From: an uncultured Prochlorococcus sp.
GTDB lineage: Bacteria > Cyanobacteriota > Cyanobacteriia > PCC-6307 > Cyanobiaceae
Assembly (NCBI GenBank): GCA_902606505.1
Contig: CACLGU010000005.1
Location: 1-48,547 of the forward strand
Reading direction: 5' to 3'
DNA: 48,547 nucleotides
Shown here: one piece after another, positions 1 to 9,388 of the stretch
Position numbering within the stretch: the stretch's first letter is position 1
How the letters are laid out: each line of letters opens with the position of its first letter
Program-made: the position numbers and the translations under genes
Notes under the pieces: model-generated
Database searches by the model: none
Seen by the model: the letters and a program-made list of their open reading frames with translations, nothing else
Told to the model about the DNA's origin: nothing

Positions 1-2
1 AT

Positions 3-1028
3 TTGGCTGAATTTCTGATAGATAAAGGTTATGAGGTTCATGGAATAAAAAGGAGGTCAAGTAGCTTAAATACATCGAGAATAGATCACTTATATAAGGA
101 TCCACATGATAATGATCTTAATTTAATTTTGCATTATGGGGATATGACTGATAGCACTAACTTAATTAATATTATTCAAACTATACAACCGAATGAGATT
201 TATAACTTGGCTGCACAGAGCCACGTCGCAGTTAGTTTTGAAAGTCCTGAATACACTGCAAATTGTGATGCTTTGGGACCTTTAAGAATTCTTGAAGCTG
301 TTAGAATATTGGGTTTAAAGGGAAAAACTAAGATTTATCAGGCTAGTACATCTGAACTTTTTGGTAAGGTTCAAGAAAAACCTCAAAAAGAAACAACCCC
401 ATTTTATCCAAGAAGTCCTTACGGAGTTGCAAAACTTTATGCATATTGGATTACTATCAATTATCGAGAATCCTATGGATTGTTTGCTTGCAATGGTATT
501 CTTTTTAACCATGAAAGCCCTAGAAGGGGAGAAACCTTTGTTACTAGAAAAATTACCAGAGGGCTATCAAGAATTAAATCTGGATTAGAAAATTGTCTCT
601 ACTTAGGGAATTTAGATTCATTAAGAGATTGGGGCCATGCTAGGGATTATGTTGAAATGCAATGGCTTATGCTCCAGCAAGAAGAACCTCGTGATTATGT
701 TATTTCTACTGGAAGACAGGAAACTATTAGAGAGTTTGTGGAAATTACGGCTAAAAAGTTAGGTTGGACAAATAATTCCAATAATTCGATTATTTGGTCT
801 GGGGAGGGAGTAAATGAAGTTGGAAGAAGAGCAGATACAAATGATATAGTCGTAAGAGTTGATCCTAGATACTTTAGACCAAATGAAGTTGATAGTCTTT
901 TGGGGGATTCATCGAATGCAAAAGATTTACTTGGTTGGGAACCTAAAACAACTCTTGAAGATCTTATAGATGAAATGATAAAGAACGATATGAATGAATG
1001 TAAAAAGGAAATTGCATTAAAAATTTAA
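3..1028 (+). CDS. gmd: GDP-mannose 4,6-dehydratase, 5'-truncated by window edge
   Basis: Converts GDP-mannose to GDP-4-keto-6-deoxymannose, the first step towards GDP-fucose, in the cytoplasm. The visible part lacks the N-terminal GxxGxxG dinucleotide-binding loop because the gene runs off the left edge, so the TTG at 3 is not a real start. The remainder is typical of the extended short-chain dehydrogenase family: a YGDMTD segment, NLAAQSHV, the STSELFG active-site segment near visible residue 115, and the YGVAK catalytic Tyr/Lys motif near 140-144. The next gene (fcl) starts 26 bases downstream on the same strand and performs the next step, which supports the call. Confidence 0.95.
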   Translation: MAEFLIDKGYEVHGIKRRSSSLNTSRIDHLYKDPHDNDLNLILHYGDMTDSTNLINIIQTIQPNEIYNLAAQSHVAVSFESPEYTANCDALGPLRILEAVRILGLKGKTKIYQASTSELFGKVQEKPQKETTPFYPRSPYGVAKLYAYWITINYRESYGLFACNGILFNHESPRRGETFVTRKITRGLSRIKSGLENCLYLGNLDSLRDWGHARDYVEMQWLMLQQEEPRDYVISTGRQETIREFVEITAKKLGWTNNSNNSIIWSGEGVNEVGRRADTNDIVVRVDPRYFRPNEVDSLLGDSSNAKDLLGWEPKTTLEDLIDEMIKNDMNECKKEIALKI

Positions 1029-1054
1029 TATTTAAAATCTTAGGGAGTTTTTTA

Positions 1055-2050
1055 ATGATTAAGTTGAATAAGCTTATTGATGCTGAAGATAAGATTTTTG
1101 TTGCAGGTCATAATGGGATGGTTGGGAAAGCAATATGTAGGAGTCTGATCAAGAGAGGCTATCAAAACATAATTACTTCTACAAGAAGCAAGTTAGATCT
1201 GACAAATGCTACAGATGTTGATGATTTTATAAACGAAAATAGACCTAAAATTGTAGTACTTGCAGCAGCAAAAGTTGGAGGGATATACGCAAATAATAAA
1301 TATCCCGGAGAATTTATTTTAAATAATTTATTGATTCAGACAAATGTAATAAATAGTTCATGGAAATTTAATGTTGATAGATTTTTATTTTTGGGAAGTA
1401 GTTGTATTTATCCTAAACTCTCCAAACAGCCCATCAAAGAGGAATATCTTTTGAATGGAGAGTTGGAAAAAACTAATGAATATTATGCTACAGCTAAAAT
1501 TGCAGGATTAAAGCTATGTGAGGGACTAAATAAACAATATGGATTTGATTCAATAAGTTTAATGCCAACAAATTTGTATGGTATAGGCGATAATTATAAT
1601 TTAGAAACAAGTCATGTTTTACCAGCACTTGTAAGAAAATTTAGTGAAGCCAAAAAATATGATCATGATAGTGTTGTTTGCTGGGGAGACGGTTCTCCAT
1701 TAAGAGAGTTTCTTCATTGCGATGATCTTGGAGATGCATGTGTTTTTGTTTTGGAAAATATAAATACCCATGTTTTGAACAAAGTTAATCATTCTAATGA
1801 CAATTTTTTGAGTCACCTAAATATTGGAACTGGAATTGATATATCTATAAAAGATTTAGCTGAATTGATTGCTTTTGAGGTGGGATACAATGGGAAAATT
1901 ATATGGGATTCAAACAAACCTAATGGAACGCATCAAAAAAAATTGGATGTTAGTTTAATTAATAAGCTAGGTTGGGAATATAAAATACCACTAAAGTTAG
2001 GTTTGAAATCAACTATTAAAGAGTTTCAGGATATTGATTTAGGACTATAA
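1055..2050 (+). CDS. fcl: GDP-L-fucose synthase (epimerase/reductase)
   Basis: Bifunctional 3,5-epimerase/4-reductase that makes GDP-L-fucose from the Gmd product using NADPH. The 331-residue protein has the nucleotide-binding loop GHNGMVG at residues 18-24, the AAAKVGGI segment, the GSSCIYP active-site stretch near 114-120, and the YATAK catalytic Tyr144/Lys148 pair. Length matches the family (about 310-330). The ATG start is preceded by a GGGAG ribosome-binding sequence. Together with gmd upstream and manC downstream it gives a complete route from mannose phosphate to GDP-fucose for surface polysaccharide. Some annotators use the symbol wcaG. Confidence 0.94.
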   Translation: MIKLNKLIDAEDKIFVAGHNGMVGKAICRSLIKRGYQNIITSTRSKLDLTNATDVDDFINENRPKIVVLAAAKVGGIYANNKYPGEFILNNLLIQTNVINSSWKFNVDRFLFLGSSCIYPKLSKQPIKEEYLLNGELEKTNEYYATAKIAGLKLCEGLNKQYGFDSISLMPTNLYGIGDNYNLETSHVLPALVRKFSEAKKYDHDSVVCWGDGSPLREFLHCDDLGDACVFVLENINTHVLNKVNHSNDNFLSHLNIGTGIDISIKDLAELIAFEVGYNGKIIWDSNKPNGTHQKKLDVSLINKLGWEYKIPLKLGLKSTIKEFQDIDLGL

Positions 2051-2102
2051 CAATTAATTAAAATAGATTTTTTCAATAACCTGTTTTTTGAATAGAATTA
2101 AA

Positions 2103-2176
<74 letters not shown>

Positions 2177-2363
2177 AAACAGTAGAAGAAAAAGTCTTCA
2201 TAGGATGTTTATCTTCATTAAATAAATTCTGAATAAATTTACCTTATGATTTTACTAATGGATAGTTCCAAATACAATATCTATTTTTTAAATTTAACTT
2301 TTAAAGTATTCACAATCAATTAACAATCTTCAATTTATTTTCTTAAATGTTCAATTAATTTTT

Positions 2364-3830
2364 TCAAGTTTTATTAGATCTTCCATACATATCGTCAAAT
2401 CTCACAATGTCATCTTCCCCTAAATAGTCACCACTTTGGACTTCAATTAATATCAAATGAGATTCTCCGGGATTCGATAATCTATGTTTTGAACCTAATG
2501 GGATGTATGTACTTTCGTTCTTTTTTAAAAATGAAGCATTTCCATCAATTTCAACTTTTGCTAATCCATCAACAACTATCCAGTGTTCGGATCTTTTGTA
2601 ATGCTTTTGAAGTGAAATACTTGCTTTTGGTTTAATTTCTAATCTTTTTACCTGCCATGAGTTGCCCTCCTCAATACAAGTAAAACTTCCCCAAGGACGA
2701 AAACTCTTTTTATTTTTTTTACCTTCTACAAAGTCGCTTTTGTTTAATAATTGAACAGTTTTTTTTATTTTTTGTGAGGAGTCCTTATTCGCTACTAATA
2801 TTGCGTCACTTGTTTCCACTACAATAATATCGTTCAAATCGATTCCAACAATAAGTCTTCCCTCACTTCTTAAATAGCAATTTTTTGAATCTTGAACAAT
2901 GACCTTCCCTTTTAAAGAATTTCCCTCCTTATTTTTTTTAGAATTTTTCCAAACGGATTTCCAACTTCCTATATCATCCCAACCACAATTAAGTCTTAGG
3001 ACAGTTCCTAAACTTGTTTTCTCCATCAAAGCAATGTCAATTGATTTATTTGGACATTTTTTAAAATCTTCTGCATTTATCCTTATAAAATCAAGATCTT
3101 TAACTCCTTTTTTGAGTGAATTATTGCAAGTATTTATGATCTCGGGTTCAAACTTTTCTAACTCACTAATAAATGTTGAAGCTTTGAAAAGGAAAATCCC
3201 ACTGTTCCAAGAAAAATGTTTGTTATTAATAAACTTTTTTGCAAGTTCTAAACTTGGCTTTTCTACGAAACTCTTAATTTTACTATGTGGATTTTTAATA
3301 GATAATTTTTCATAAGATTCTATATACCCATAACCAGTTTCCGCATTATTAGGTACAATTCCAAATGTTACCAAACGATCTTTAACAGCTTCAGTTATTC
3401 CCTGATTTATTGTTTGTTGAAAAGCTTTTGGGTCTTCTATTTTATGATCAGATGAAAGAACGAGTAATAACGGATCATCATAATTAGAAAGTGCTCTAAG
3501 AGCTGCCAAAGTAATTGCAGGCGCTGTACTTCTCCCAAAAGGTTCAAGAAGGATCGAATCGGGAATAATATTTATTTGTCTCATCTGCTCTGCTACTACA
3601 AATCTCTGCTCTTCATTTGAAATTATTATTGGATCTTTTAAAATGTTAATTCCTTTTAATCTTAGATAAGTATTTTGTATAAGAGAAAGACTATTCCTTT
3701 CATCAAGATTTAAATATTGTTTTGGATAACTTTTTCTAGATAGAGGCCAAAGTCTCGATCCACTTCCTCCTGAAAGAATTATTGGGATTAAATCTTTTCT
3801 TGGAATTGAGATTTCATTTAAGTTATTCAA
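2364..3830 (-). CDS. manC: Mannose-1-phosphate guanylyltransferase / mannose-6-phosphate isomerase
   Basis: Makes GDP-mannose from mannose-1-phosphate and GTP; the bifunctional form also interconverts fructose-6-P and mannose-6-P. The 488-residue length fits the two-domain type II enzyme. The N-terminal nucleotidyltransferase domain shows GGSGSRLWPLSR at about residue 21 with the following YPKQYL, and FVEKP near 188. The C-terminal cupin begins around RPWGSF (about 379) and contains the KHYKRSEHW metal-site segment. It supplies the substrate of gmd, which lies just across tRNA-Arg on the opposite strand. The roughly 175-base upstream gap is shared with a divergent HTH gene. Confidence 0.93.
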   Translation of the reverse strand: MNNLNEISIPRKDLIPIILSGGSGSRLWPLSRKSYPKQYLNLDERNSLSLIQNTYLRLKGINILKDPIIISNEEQRFVVAEQMRQINIIPDSILLEPFGRSTAPAITLAALRALSNYDDPLLLVLSSDHKIEDPKAFQQTINQGITEAVKDRLVTFGIVPNNAETGYGYIESYEKLSIKNPHSKIKSFVEKPSLELAKKFINNKHFSWNSGIFLFKASTFISELEKFEPEIINTCNNSLKKGVKDLDFIRINAEDFKKCPNKSIDIALMEKTSLGTVLRLNCGWDDIGSWKSVWKNSKKNKEGNSLKGKVIVQDSKNCYLRSEGRLIVGIDLNDIIVVETSDAILVANKDSSQKIKKTVQLLNKSDFVEGKKNKKSFRPWGSFTCIEEGNSWQVKRLEIKPKASISLQKHYKRSEHWIVVDGLAKVEIDGNASFLKKNESTYIPLGSKHRLSNPGESHLILIEVQSGDYLGEDDIVRFDDMYGRSNKT

Positions 3831-4005
3831 AATATTATATTTTTTATTGGTTTTAATTTTCTATTAATAACCAAAAAAATATATTTTGTAAATATTGGTT
3901 AAATCTAATAGAATATAATGTTATTTCTAATATAGAAATTTAATAGAAATGATTTTTTTACCGAGAATTCGGTTTATTACATTAAAATTTTTCCAAAATA
4001 AATAA

Positions 4006-4650
4006 GTGCCTAAGAAAGTATCAGAAATCGAAAAAAAAAGAATGATTGAAAGTTTTATTAATGGAATTTCAATTGATGAATTATCAAAAAAATATAATCT
4101 CACTAGGATGACAATATCGCGCTATTTGAAAAAAGGTATTGATACCAAAAATTTTCAATCACTAGTAAATAAAAATAATACTAAAAATAAGATTCATTCA
4201 AATGCGAAAGATAATTTAAAAAATGAATACTCAATAAATAATATTGAGGATACACAGAAAGATTCTGAATCTCAATTTCTAAATTCATCTTTTATAGAAA
4301 TCGCTCCCTTAGACTTAGATATTGAAAATGAGCCCCAAAAAGAAGTTGCTTCAGTTTCAATTCTAGATTTTGAATTTCCAAAAACTGTTTACATGATTGT
4401 AGATAATAAAATTGAATTACAAACAAAAATTTTACGTGATTATCCTGATTGGCAATTTCTTTCTAACAAGGATTTAAGTAGAACAATTATAGAAGTTTTT
4501 TTTGATATAAAGATCGCGAAAAGAAATTGTAGTAAGGAACAAAAAGTAATTAAAGTTCCTAATACAGATGTATTCAGGATTGTGGCTCCTATTTTAGTTT
4601 CTAGAGGAATTTCAAGGATAATTTGCCCTGAAACATTAATCTCCCTCTAA
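4006..4650 (+). CDS. Helix-turn-helix domain protein of unknown function
   Basis: The 214-residue protein starts at GTG, directly after in-frame stop codons. Residues about 8-46 form a resolvase/Fis-like helix-turn-helix (ISIDELSKKYNLTRMTISRYLKKG), so DNA binding is likely. The middle (about 55-110) is Asn/Lys/Ser-rich and probably disordered. The C-terminal 90 residues look folded (FPKTVYMIVDNKIELQ, FRIVAPILVSRGISRII) but I do not recognise the domain. It is divergent from manC, and its last codon overlaps the convergent small membrane gene by 4 bases. A regulatory role is inferred from the HTH only; no target is evident. Confidence 0.72.
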   Translation: MPKKVSEIEKKRMIESFINGISIDELSKKYNLTRMTISRYLKKGIDTKNFQSLVNKNNTKNKIHSNAKDNLKNEYSINNIEDTQKDSESQFLNSSFIEIAPLDLDIENEPQKEVASVSILDFEFPKTVYMIVDNKIELQTKILRDYPDWQFLSNKDLSRTIIEVFFDIKIAKRNCSKEQKVIKVPNTDVFRIVAPILVSRGISRIICPETLISL

Positions 4651-4880
4651 GAAGAGAATTCTTTTTTATTGATTAAATTAATTGATATAAGATTGCCAGA
4701 TATAGAACCAAAGATAAAACTTACTCCTACAATAAATCCTAAAGGTAAATGCACTGTTTCATCAATTATTAAATTAACTTTAGATTTAGTTGTACTATTT
4801 TGAATACCAACAAACAACATCAAAAATAAACTTGAATTGAATATTATTTGAGTAATAATTCTTTTGAAATTAGGAGACAT
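4647..4880 (-). CDS. Small two-helix membrane protein, LapA/DUF1049-like
   Basis: A 77-residue protein with two hydrophobic segments, about residues 9-24 (IIFNSSLFLMLFVGIQ) and 45-68 (LPLGFIVGVSFIFGSISGNLIS). The pattern of one helix, a short polar stretch, then LPLGFIVG...GSISG resembles the LapA/DUF1049 family of small inner-membrane proteins, but the match is by eye. The stop codon overlaps the convergent HTH gene by 4 bases, so transcription from both sides would collide here. Function unknown. Confidence 0.6.
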   Translation of the reverse strand: MSPNFKRIITQIIFNSSLFLMLFVGIQNSTTKSKVNLIIDETVHLPLGFIVGVSFIFGSISGNLISINLINKKEFSS

Positions 4881-4908
4881 ATTTTTTTTAAGTTTTTGTA
4901 TTCAGATT

Positions 4909-5772
4909 TTAAAATAAATTATAAATCATTCCTTTGTTTAAGTTTTTCTTTTTTGCTAGATATTTTGAGGCTGCTGAAAGACTTAAACCTGCATCAATTA
5001 ATTCATTGAGTTCTTGTTTTAGTTCAATCTTACTGAATTCGAAATCATTTTTTTTCTCCATACCTTTTATAACGATAGATATTTCACCAATTATTTCCTT
5101 ATCTACAATCAGATCCAACATCCTATCTAAATTTGTACCAATATGTTCTTCATATTTTTTTGTTAATTCCCTAAAAATTTGAATTTCTCTTTCTCCTCCA
5201 CAATATTCTTTTAATTCTTTTAAAAGTTTCTTTATACGATGTGGAGACTCATATAAAACAACGGTTCTTTCACTTTTACTAATTTCAAGAAGAATTTTTT
5301 GTCTTTCTTTAGCTTTTTTGGGTAGGAAACCCTCAAAAGTAAATCGAGATGATGCCATACCACTGGATACCAATGCAGTTAATGCTGCACATGGTCCTGG
5401 GATACATATTACATTCAATCCACTGAATTTAGCAGAAGTTACGAGATCTTCACCTGGATCGCAAATACTTGGTAATCCTGCATCACTTACTATTGCAATA
5501 GATTTGCCTGATTTAAGATAATCTATTATTTTTGGGATTTTTTTGAACGAATTATCTTTGTTAAAACTTATAAGATGATTTTTTATTTGATATCTGCTCA
5601 TCAATTTTTTCGTTTGCCGAGTATCCTCACAAGCAACTAAAGAAACATTTTTTAGAATATTTAATGCTCTTTGGGAAATATCATTTAAATTCCCAATTGG
5701 AGTTCCTACCATATATAAGATACCGTTTTCCGGTTCCTCGCCTCTATGGGATAATAAGGAATCATTATTCAT
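4909..5772 (-). CDS. rsmI: 16S rRNA (cytidine1402-2'-O)-methyltransferase
   Basis: SAM-dependent methylation of the ribose of C1402 in 16S rRNA. The 287 residues match the family length. Tetrapyrrole-methylase-fold motifs are clear: TPIGNLNDIS near residue 24, ACEDTRQTKKL near 49, SDAGLPSICDPGEDLV near 96, and GPCAALTALVSSG near 125. The start codon lies only 3 bases from the divergent cysQ start, so each promoter must sit inside the other gene, or one start is further in. The conserved domain begins near residue 18 (GILYMVGTP), so up to about 14 N-terminal residues could be dispensable. Confidence 0.93.
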   Translation of the reverse strand: MNNDSLLSHRGEEPENGILYMVGTPIGNLNDISQRALNILKNVSLVACEDTRQTKKLMSRYQIKNHLISFNKDNSFKKIPKIIDYLKSGKSIAIVSDAGLPSICDPGEDLVTSAKFSGLNVICIPGPCAALTALVSSGMASSRFTFEGFLPKKAKERQKILLEISKSERTVVLYESPHRIKKLLKELKEYCGGEREIQIFRELTKKYEEHIGTNLDRMLDLIVDKEIIGEISIVIKGMEKKNDFEFSKIELKQELNELIDAGLSLSAASKYLAKKKNLNKGMIYNLF

Positions 5773-5775
5773 TGA

Positions 5776-6678
5776 ATGACTAAGTTACCTTCTGGAGTAG
5801 ATATTAATAATCTTATCGATGATATGAGAATTTTCAGCTGGCAAGCAGCAGATATTTTGCTTTATTACTCAAAATTGTTAAAAAATTCAGATTATAAACA
5901 AAATATACTCACAAACAATAATGAAGACGATCCTGTTACTTTGGCTGATTTAAAAGTTAATGAAATAATTATTAAAGGAATAAATGAAAAATATAAAAAT
6001 ATTAACTGGGATATTTTGAGCGAAGAGAATGTCAAAAATTCTTCAAAAATTTTTGATAGTAAGACTGATTGGATCTGGGTTCTTGATCCTCTTGATGGAA
6101 CTAAGGATTTTATTCAAGGAACAGGCAACTATGCTATGCATTTAGCTTTGAATTACAAACAAAAACCATATATAGGGTTTGTTCTTATTCCAGATATAAA
6201 TCAATTGTGGATTACAGATGGAAAGAAAACATGGTGTGAAACAAGAGATGGATCAAAATATGAACCAACTCTTTTAAAAAATAGAAAACTTCAGAAAATG
6301 ACTTTAGTTACAAGTAAAAATCATGGTAATGAAATTTTGAAAAATTTAATTCAGAAAATTAATTTTTACAAAGTACAAATAATGGGTAGCATTGGATGCA
6401 AAATAGCATCAATAGTTAATGGAGACAGTGATATTTATATTTGTATTAGTTTGCCTGGTAAAAGCTCACCAAAAGATTGGGATTTTGCTGCTCCAGAGTC
6501 GATTCTTAAAGCAGCTGGTGGAGAAATTACAAATTTAGATAATCAAGAATTAACCTATGGGAAAAATAGTTTCGAGCAAGGAGGAATTATTGTCGCCACA
6601 AATGATAAGGAGACTCACGGAAGTATTTGCCTCGAAATAAAAAGAATTATAAAGAGGAATGGAATTTATCCTCTTTAG
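5776..6678 (+). CDS. cysQ: 3'(2'),5'-bisphosphate nucleotidase, CysQ family
   Basis: Inositol-monophosphatase-fold enzyme that probably hydrolyses PAP to AMP, removing a by-product of sulfate assimilation. The 300-residue protein shows the family metal sites: DPVTLADLKVN (about 54-64), SEE near 87, and the WVLDPLDGTKDF motif near 108-119; the C-terminal DWDFAAPE motif is near 235. It could act on another sugar or inositol phosphate, since the fold is shared. An alternative ATG at codon 17 (MRIFSW) would relieve the unusually tight 3-base spacing to divergent rsmI. It converges on pnp with a 3-base gap. Confidence 0.88.
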   Translation: MTKLPSGVDINNLIDDMRIFSWQAADILLYYSKLLKNSDYKQNILTNNNEDDPVTLADLKVNEIIIKGINEKYKNINWDILSEENVKNSSKIFDSKTDWIWVLDPLDGTKDFIQGTGNYAMHLALNYKQKPYIGFVLIPDINQLWITDGKKTWCETRDGSKYEPTLLKNRKLQKMTLVTSKNHGNEILKNLIQKINFYKVQIMGSIGCKIASIVNGDSDIYICISLPGKSSPKDWDFAAPESILKAAGGEITNLDNQELTYGKNSFEQGGIIVATNDKETHGSICLEIKRIIKRNGIYPL

Positions 6679-6681
6679 TTT

Positions 6682-8847
6682 TTAATTAAGCGGTGCAACT
6701 GGAGTAGGCGTTGGTTCGGGATAAGACATTCCATTATTCTGCGCTACACCTCTCAAAGTAAGATTAATTCTTCCCCTACTATCAATCTCTCTAACTCGAA
6801 CGGTTACTTCATCACCTTGTCTCACGACATCTTCGACTCTCTCAACCCTTGCTTCAGATAATTGAGAAATGTGAACCATACCTTCTTTACCGGGTAATAT
6901 TTCTACGAAAGCGCCTATAGGAATTATTCTTGTTACGACACCTGAGAAAATCTCACCCTCATGAACTTTTCGTGTTAAACCCTCAATAATCTTTTGTGCT
7001 TCTTCTGCAGCAGCCCCATCATGAGAAGCAATTGTTACAATTCCTCCATCTTCTATATCTATTTTTGTATTGGTTCTTTCAGTAATCCCTTTAATAGTTC
7101 TGCCTCCAGGACCAATAACAGTTCCAATTAATTCTGGATCTATTCTAAAACTTAGTAACCTTGGCGCATGTGGAGAAAGTGAATCTTGAGGCTTGTCGAT
7201 TGCTTCTTGCATTTTTTCCAGAATATGTAATCTGGCTGGACGAGCTTTTTTTATAGCATCAGAAATAATTGAGACAGGGAGCCCTGTAATCTTCATATCC
7301 ATTTGTAACGCAGTTATGCCCTTATCGGTACCAGCAACTTTAAAGTCCATATCGCCAAGAAAATCCTCAATACCCTGAATATCTGTAAGTATTCGAATTT
7401 CTTTACCTTCTTTGATTAAACCCATTGCAGTACCACTTACAGGGGCTTTTAAAGGAACCCCCGCATCTAATAATGAGAGAGTGCTTCCACAAACGGAGCC
7501 CATTGAAGTGGAACCATTAGAACTTAAAACTTCACTCACGACTCTTAAAACGTATGGAAATGTCTCTTTGCCAGGTAGAACAGGAATTATTGCCCTTTCT
7601 GCAAGTGCTCCATGACCAATTTCTCGCCTCCCAGGAGTTCTCATAGGCCTAGTTTCACCAACCGAATAAGGTGGAAAGTTGTAGTGATGCAAATATGTTT
7701 TTTCAGTACTTGGATTTAAATCATCCATCTCTTGCGCATCGCTTGGTGTTCCAAGTGTTGCAGTAGATAAGACTTGAGTTAGACCTCTTTGAAAGAGTGC
7801 AGAGCCATGAACTCTTTTTGGAAGAATGCCAGCTGAGGCTGTTATCTTTCTAACTTCGTCAAGATCTCTTCCATCAACTCTTTTACCATCATTAATGATT
7901 TGGGATCTCATTAATTTTTTTGTTAGTTTTTTAAAGTCAGAATGAATTAATTTTTCATTTTCTGAGGTTAAAACTTTTACTTGATTGTCGTCTTTAAGAG
8001 AATCTATTTTGCTTTGAGTTTCAGTTTTAATTTTTTCGAGTTCAAGATCTCTTTCATCTTTGGACTGATCAAATTTCTTTAAAGCCAACTCAATACTTTT
8101 TGTGCAATTTTTCTCTAAATAAGAAGACAATGTTTTATCTTCTTCTGGGTCCGATGGCTTAACCTGTTTTATACCTAAATCTTTTAGTAAATCTTCTTGA
8201 GATTTAATTAGTTCAGTTACTGCCTCATAACCAAAATCTATAGCTTCGATAGTATCTTGCTCTGATAATTGGTTGGCACCTGCCTCAATCATGACAATAC
8301 CGTCAGGTGATCCTGCAACAACAATATCTAAATCTCCTTTCTCTATCTCTCTATAGCTTGGATTTAAGATAAAATCATCCCCTATTAGCCCTACTCTAAC
8401 TGCAGCCATAGGCCCATAAAATGGTATCTCGCCAAGCAAAGTTGCTATTGAAGCCCCAGTAACAGCTAAAACATCTGCTGGAACCCTTTCATCTAGAGAA
8501 AGGCAAGAAGCAACTATTTGTATCTCGTCTCGCATCCATGAGGGGAAAAGTGGCCTCATTGGCCTGTCAATCAATCTTGAAATTAAAGTCGCTCTTTCTG
8601 GAGGGCGTCCCTCTCTTCTCATGAAACCACCTGGAATCCGCCCGGCAGCATAAAGTTTTTCCTCATAGTCGCATATTAGAGGTAGAAAATCTGAAGTTTC
8701 TTTTTTTGTTGTTTTTGTTGCTGTAACTAATAACGAGGTGTCACCACACTCAATCATTACTGATCCATTTGCTTGAGGAGCATATAGCCCTGTAGTTAGT
8801 CGTATCTCTCGTCCGTCAAACGTGATCGACTTATTTTGTCCTTCCAC
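6682..8847 (-). CDS. pnp: Polyribonucleotide nucleotidyltransferase (PNPase)
   Basis: 3'-5' phosphorolytic exoribonuclease that also adds heteropolymeric tails in cyanobacteria, which lack the E. coli type of poly(A) polymerase-driven tailing. The 721-residue protein has two RNase PH-like domains (first about 10-230; second about 310-540, with GRRPP... and [14 protein letters not shown] segments), an intervening helical domain, then a KH domain with [12 protein letters not shown] (about 575) and an S1 domain ([21 protein letters not shown], shortened here). The proline-rich tail [10 protein letters not shown] is short. It is the last gene of the minus-strand block. Confidence 0.97.
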   Translation of the reverse strand: MEGQNKSITFDGREIRLTTGLYAPQANGSVMIECGDTSLLVTATKTTKKETSDFLPLICDYEEKLYAAGRIPGGFMRREGRPPERATLISRLIDRPMRPLFPSWMRDEIQIVASCLSLDERVPADVLAVTGASIATLLGEIPFYGPMAAVRVGLIGDDFILNPSYREIEKGDLDIVVAGSPDGIVMIEAGANQLSEQDTIEAIDFGYEAVTELIKSQEDLLKDLGIKQVKPSDPEEDKTLSSYLEKNCTKSIELALKKFDQSKDERDLELEKIKTETQSKIDSLKDDNQVKVLTSENEKLIHSDFKKLTKKLMRSQIINDGKRVDGRDLDEVRKITASAGILPKRVHGSALFQRGLTQVLSTATLGTPSDAQEMDDLNPSTEKTYLHHYNFPPYSVGETRPMRTPGRREIGHGALAERAIIPVLPGKETFPYVLRVVSEVLSSNGSTSMGSVCGSTLSLLDAGVPLKAPVSGTAMGLIKEGKEIRILTDIQGIEDFLGDMDFKVAGTDKGITALQMDMKITGLPVSIISDAIKKARPARLHILEKMQEAIDKPQDSLSPHAPRLLSFRIDPELIGTVIGPGGRTIKGITERTNTKIDIEDGGIVTIASHDGAAAEEAQKIIEGLTRKVHEGEIFSGVVTRIIPIGAFVEILPGKEGMVHISQLSEARVERVEDVVRQGDEVTVRVREIDSRGRINLTLRGVAQNNGMSYPEPTPTPVAPLN

Positions 8848-9018
8848 TTTTTAAATTATAAATCTATACATAATTTATTCTTACATTTTATAGGGACATA
8901 TTGAGTAAATTATTTAGATAAGCTATAAAATTTCTTAAAAATGTGCCTAAAAAGAAGATTAACTTATTTAATTATCATTTTTTAAAAGGAAATATAATAA
9001 TTAAATTAGAAATTTAAA

Positions 9019-9321
9019 CTACCAACTTGATTTAACCACCCCAGGCAGTTCACCATTATGAGCTCTTTGCCTTAACTGATTCCTGCAAAGACCAAAGTCT
9101 CTATAAACTCCTCTAGGTTTACCTGTTGCCCAACATCTGTTTCTGACTCTATTTGGAGCAGAGTTTCTAGGCAGAGCTTGAATCTTTCTATGTATTTCTA
9201 ATCTTTCCATTGGATCTTTTGCTGCATTGAATTCATTTAATAATGATTTCCTTTTTGCAGCATATTTCTTGACAAGTTTTTTGCGCTTAACCTCTCTCGC
9301 AATCATGGACTTTTTGGCCAT
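9019..9321 (-). CDS. rpsN: 30S ribosomal protein S14
   Basis: A 100-residue, highly basic protein of the long zinc-free S14 class: it ends in the conserved [19 protein letters not shown] and KSSW, contains [14 protein letters not shown], and lacks the paired CxxC zinc motifs of the short form. It sits at the head of the small subunit. It stands outside the main ribosomal-protein operons, as is common in cyanobacteria. A clear sigma-70-like promoter lies just upstream on the minus strand (9344-9370), so it is probably transcribed separately from rseP. Confidence 0.97.
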   Translation of the reverse strand: MAKKSMIAREVKRKKLVKKYAAKRKSLLNEFNAAKDPMERLEIHRKIQALPRNSAPNRVRNRCWATGKPRGVYRDFGLCRNQLRQRAHNGELPGVVKSSW

Positions 9322-9343
9322 CTAAAAAATTTTTTAAAAAACT

Positions 9344-9370
9344 ACTATATATATAGTAACAGCTTGTCAA
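9344..9370 (-). promoter_or_regulatory. Probable sigma-70 promoter of rpsN
   Basis: On the minus strand TTGACA (9370-9365) is a perfect -35 box, followed after 15 bases by TATAGT (9349-9344), one mismatch from the -10 consensus. The -10 overlaps a perfect 16-base palindrome TACTATATATATAGTA (9343-9358). The rpsN start lies 22 bases further downstream. The spacing is slightly short, so a shifted -10 within the TA repeat is possible. Confidence 0.65.
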
Positions 9371-9388
9371 ACAATTTTTAAAATTTAT

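Noticed and set aside
2899-3315. A 138-residue plus-strand frame within manC
   Set aside because: manC on the other strand has clear family motifs through this stretch, and the frame has a low-complexity Phe/Ser/Leu composition.
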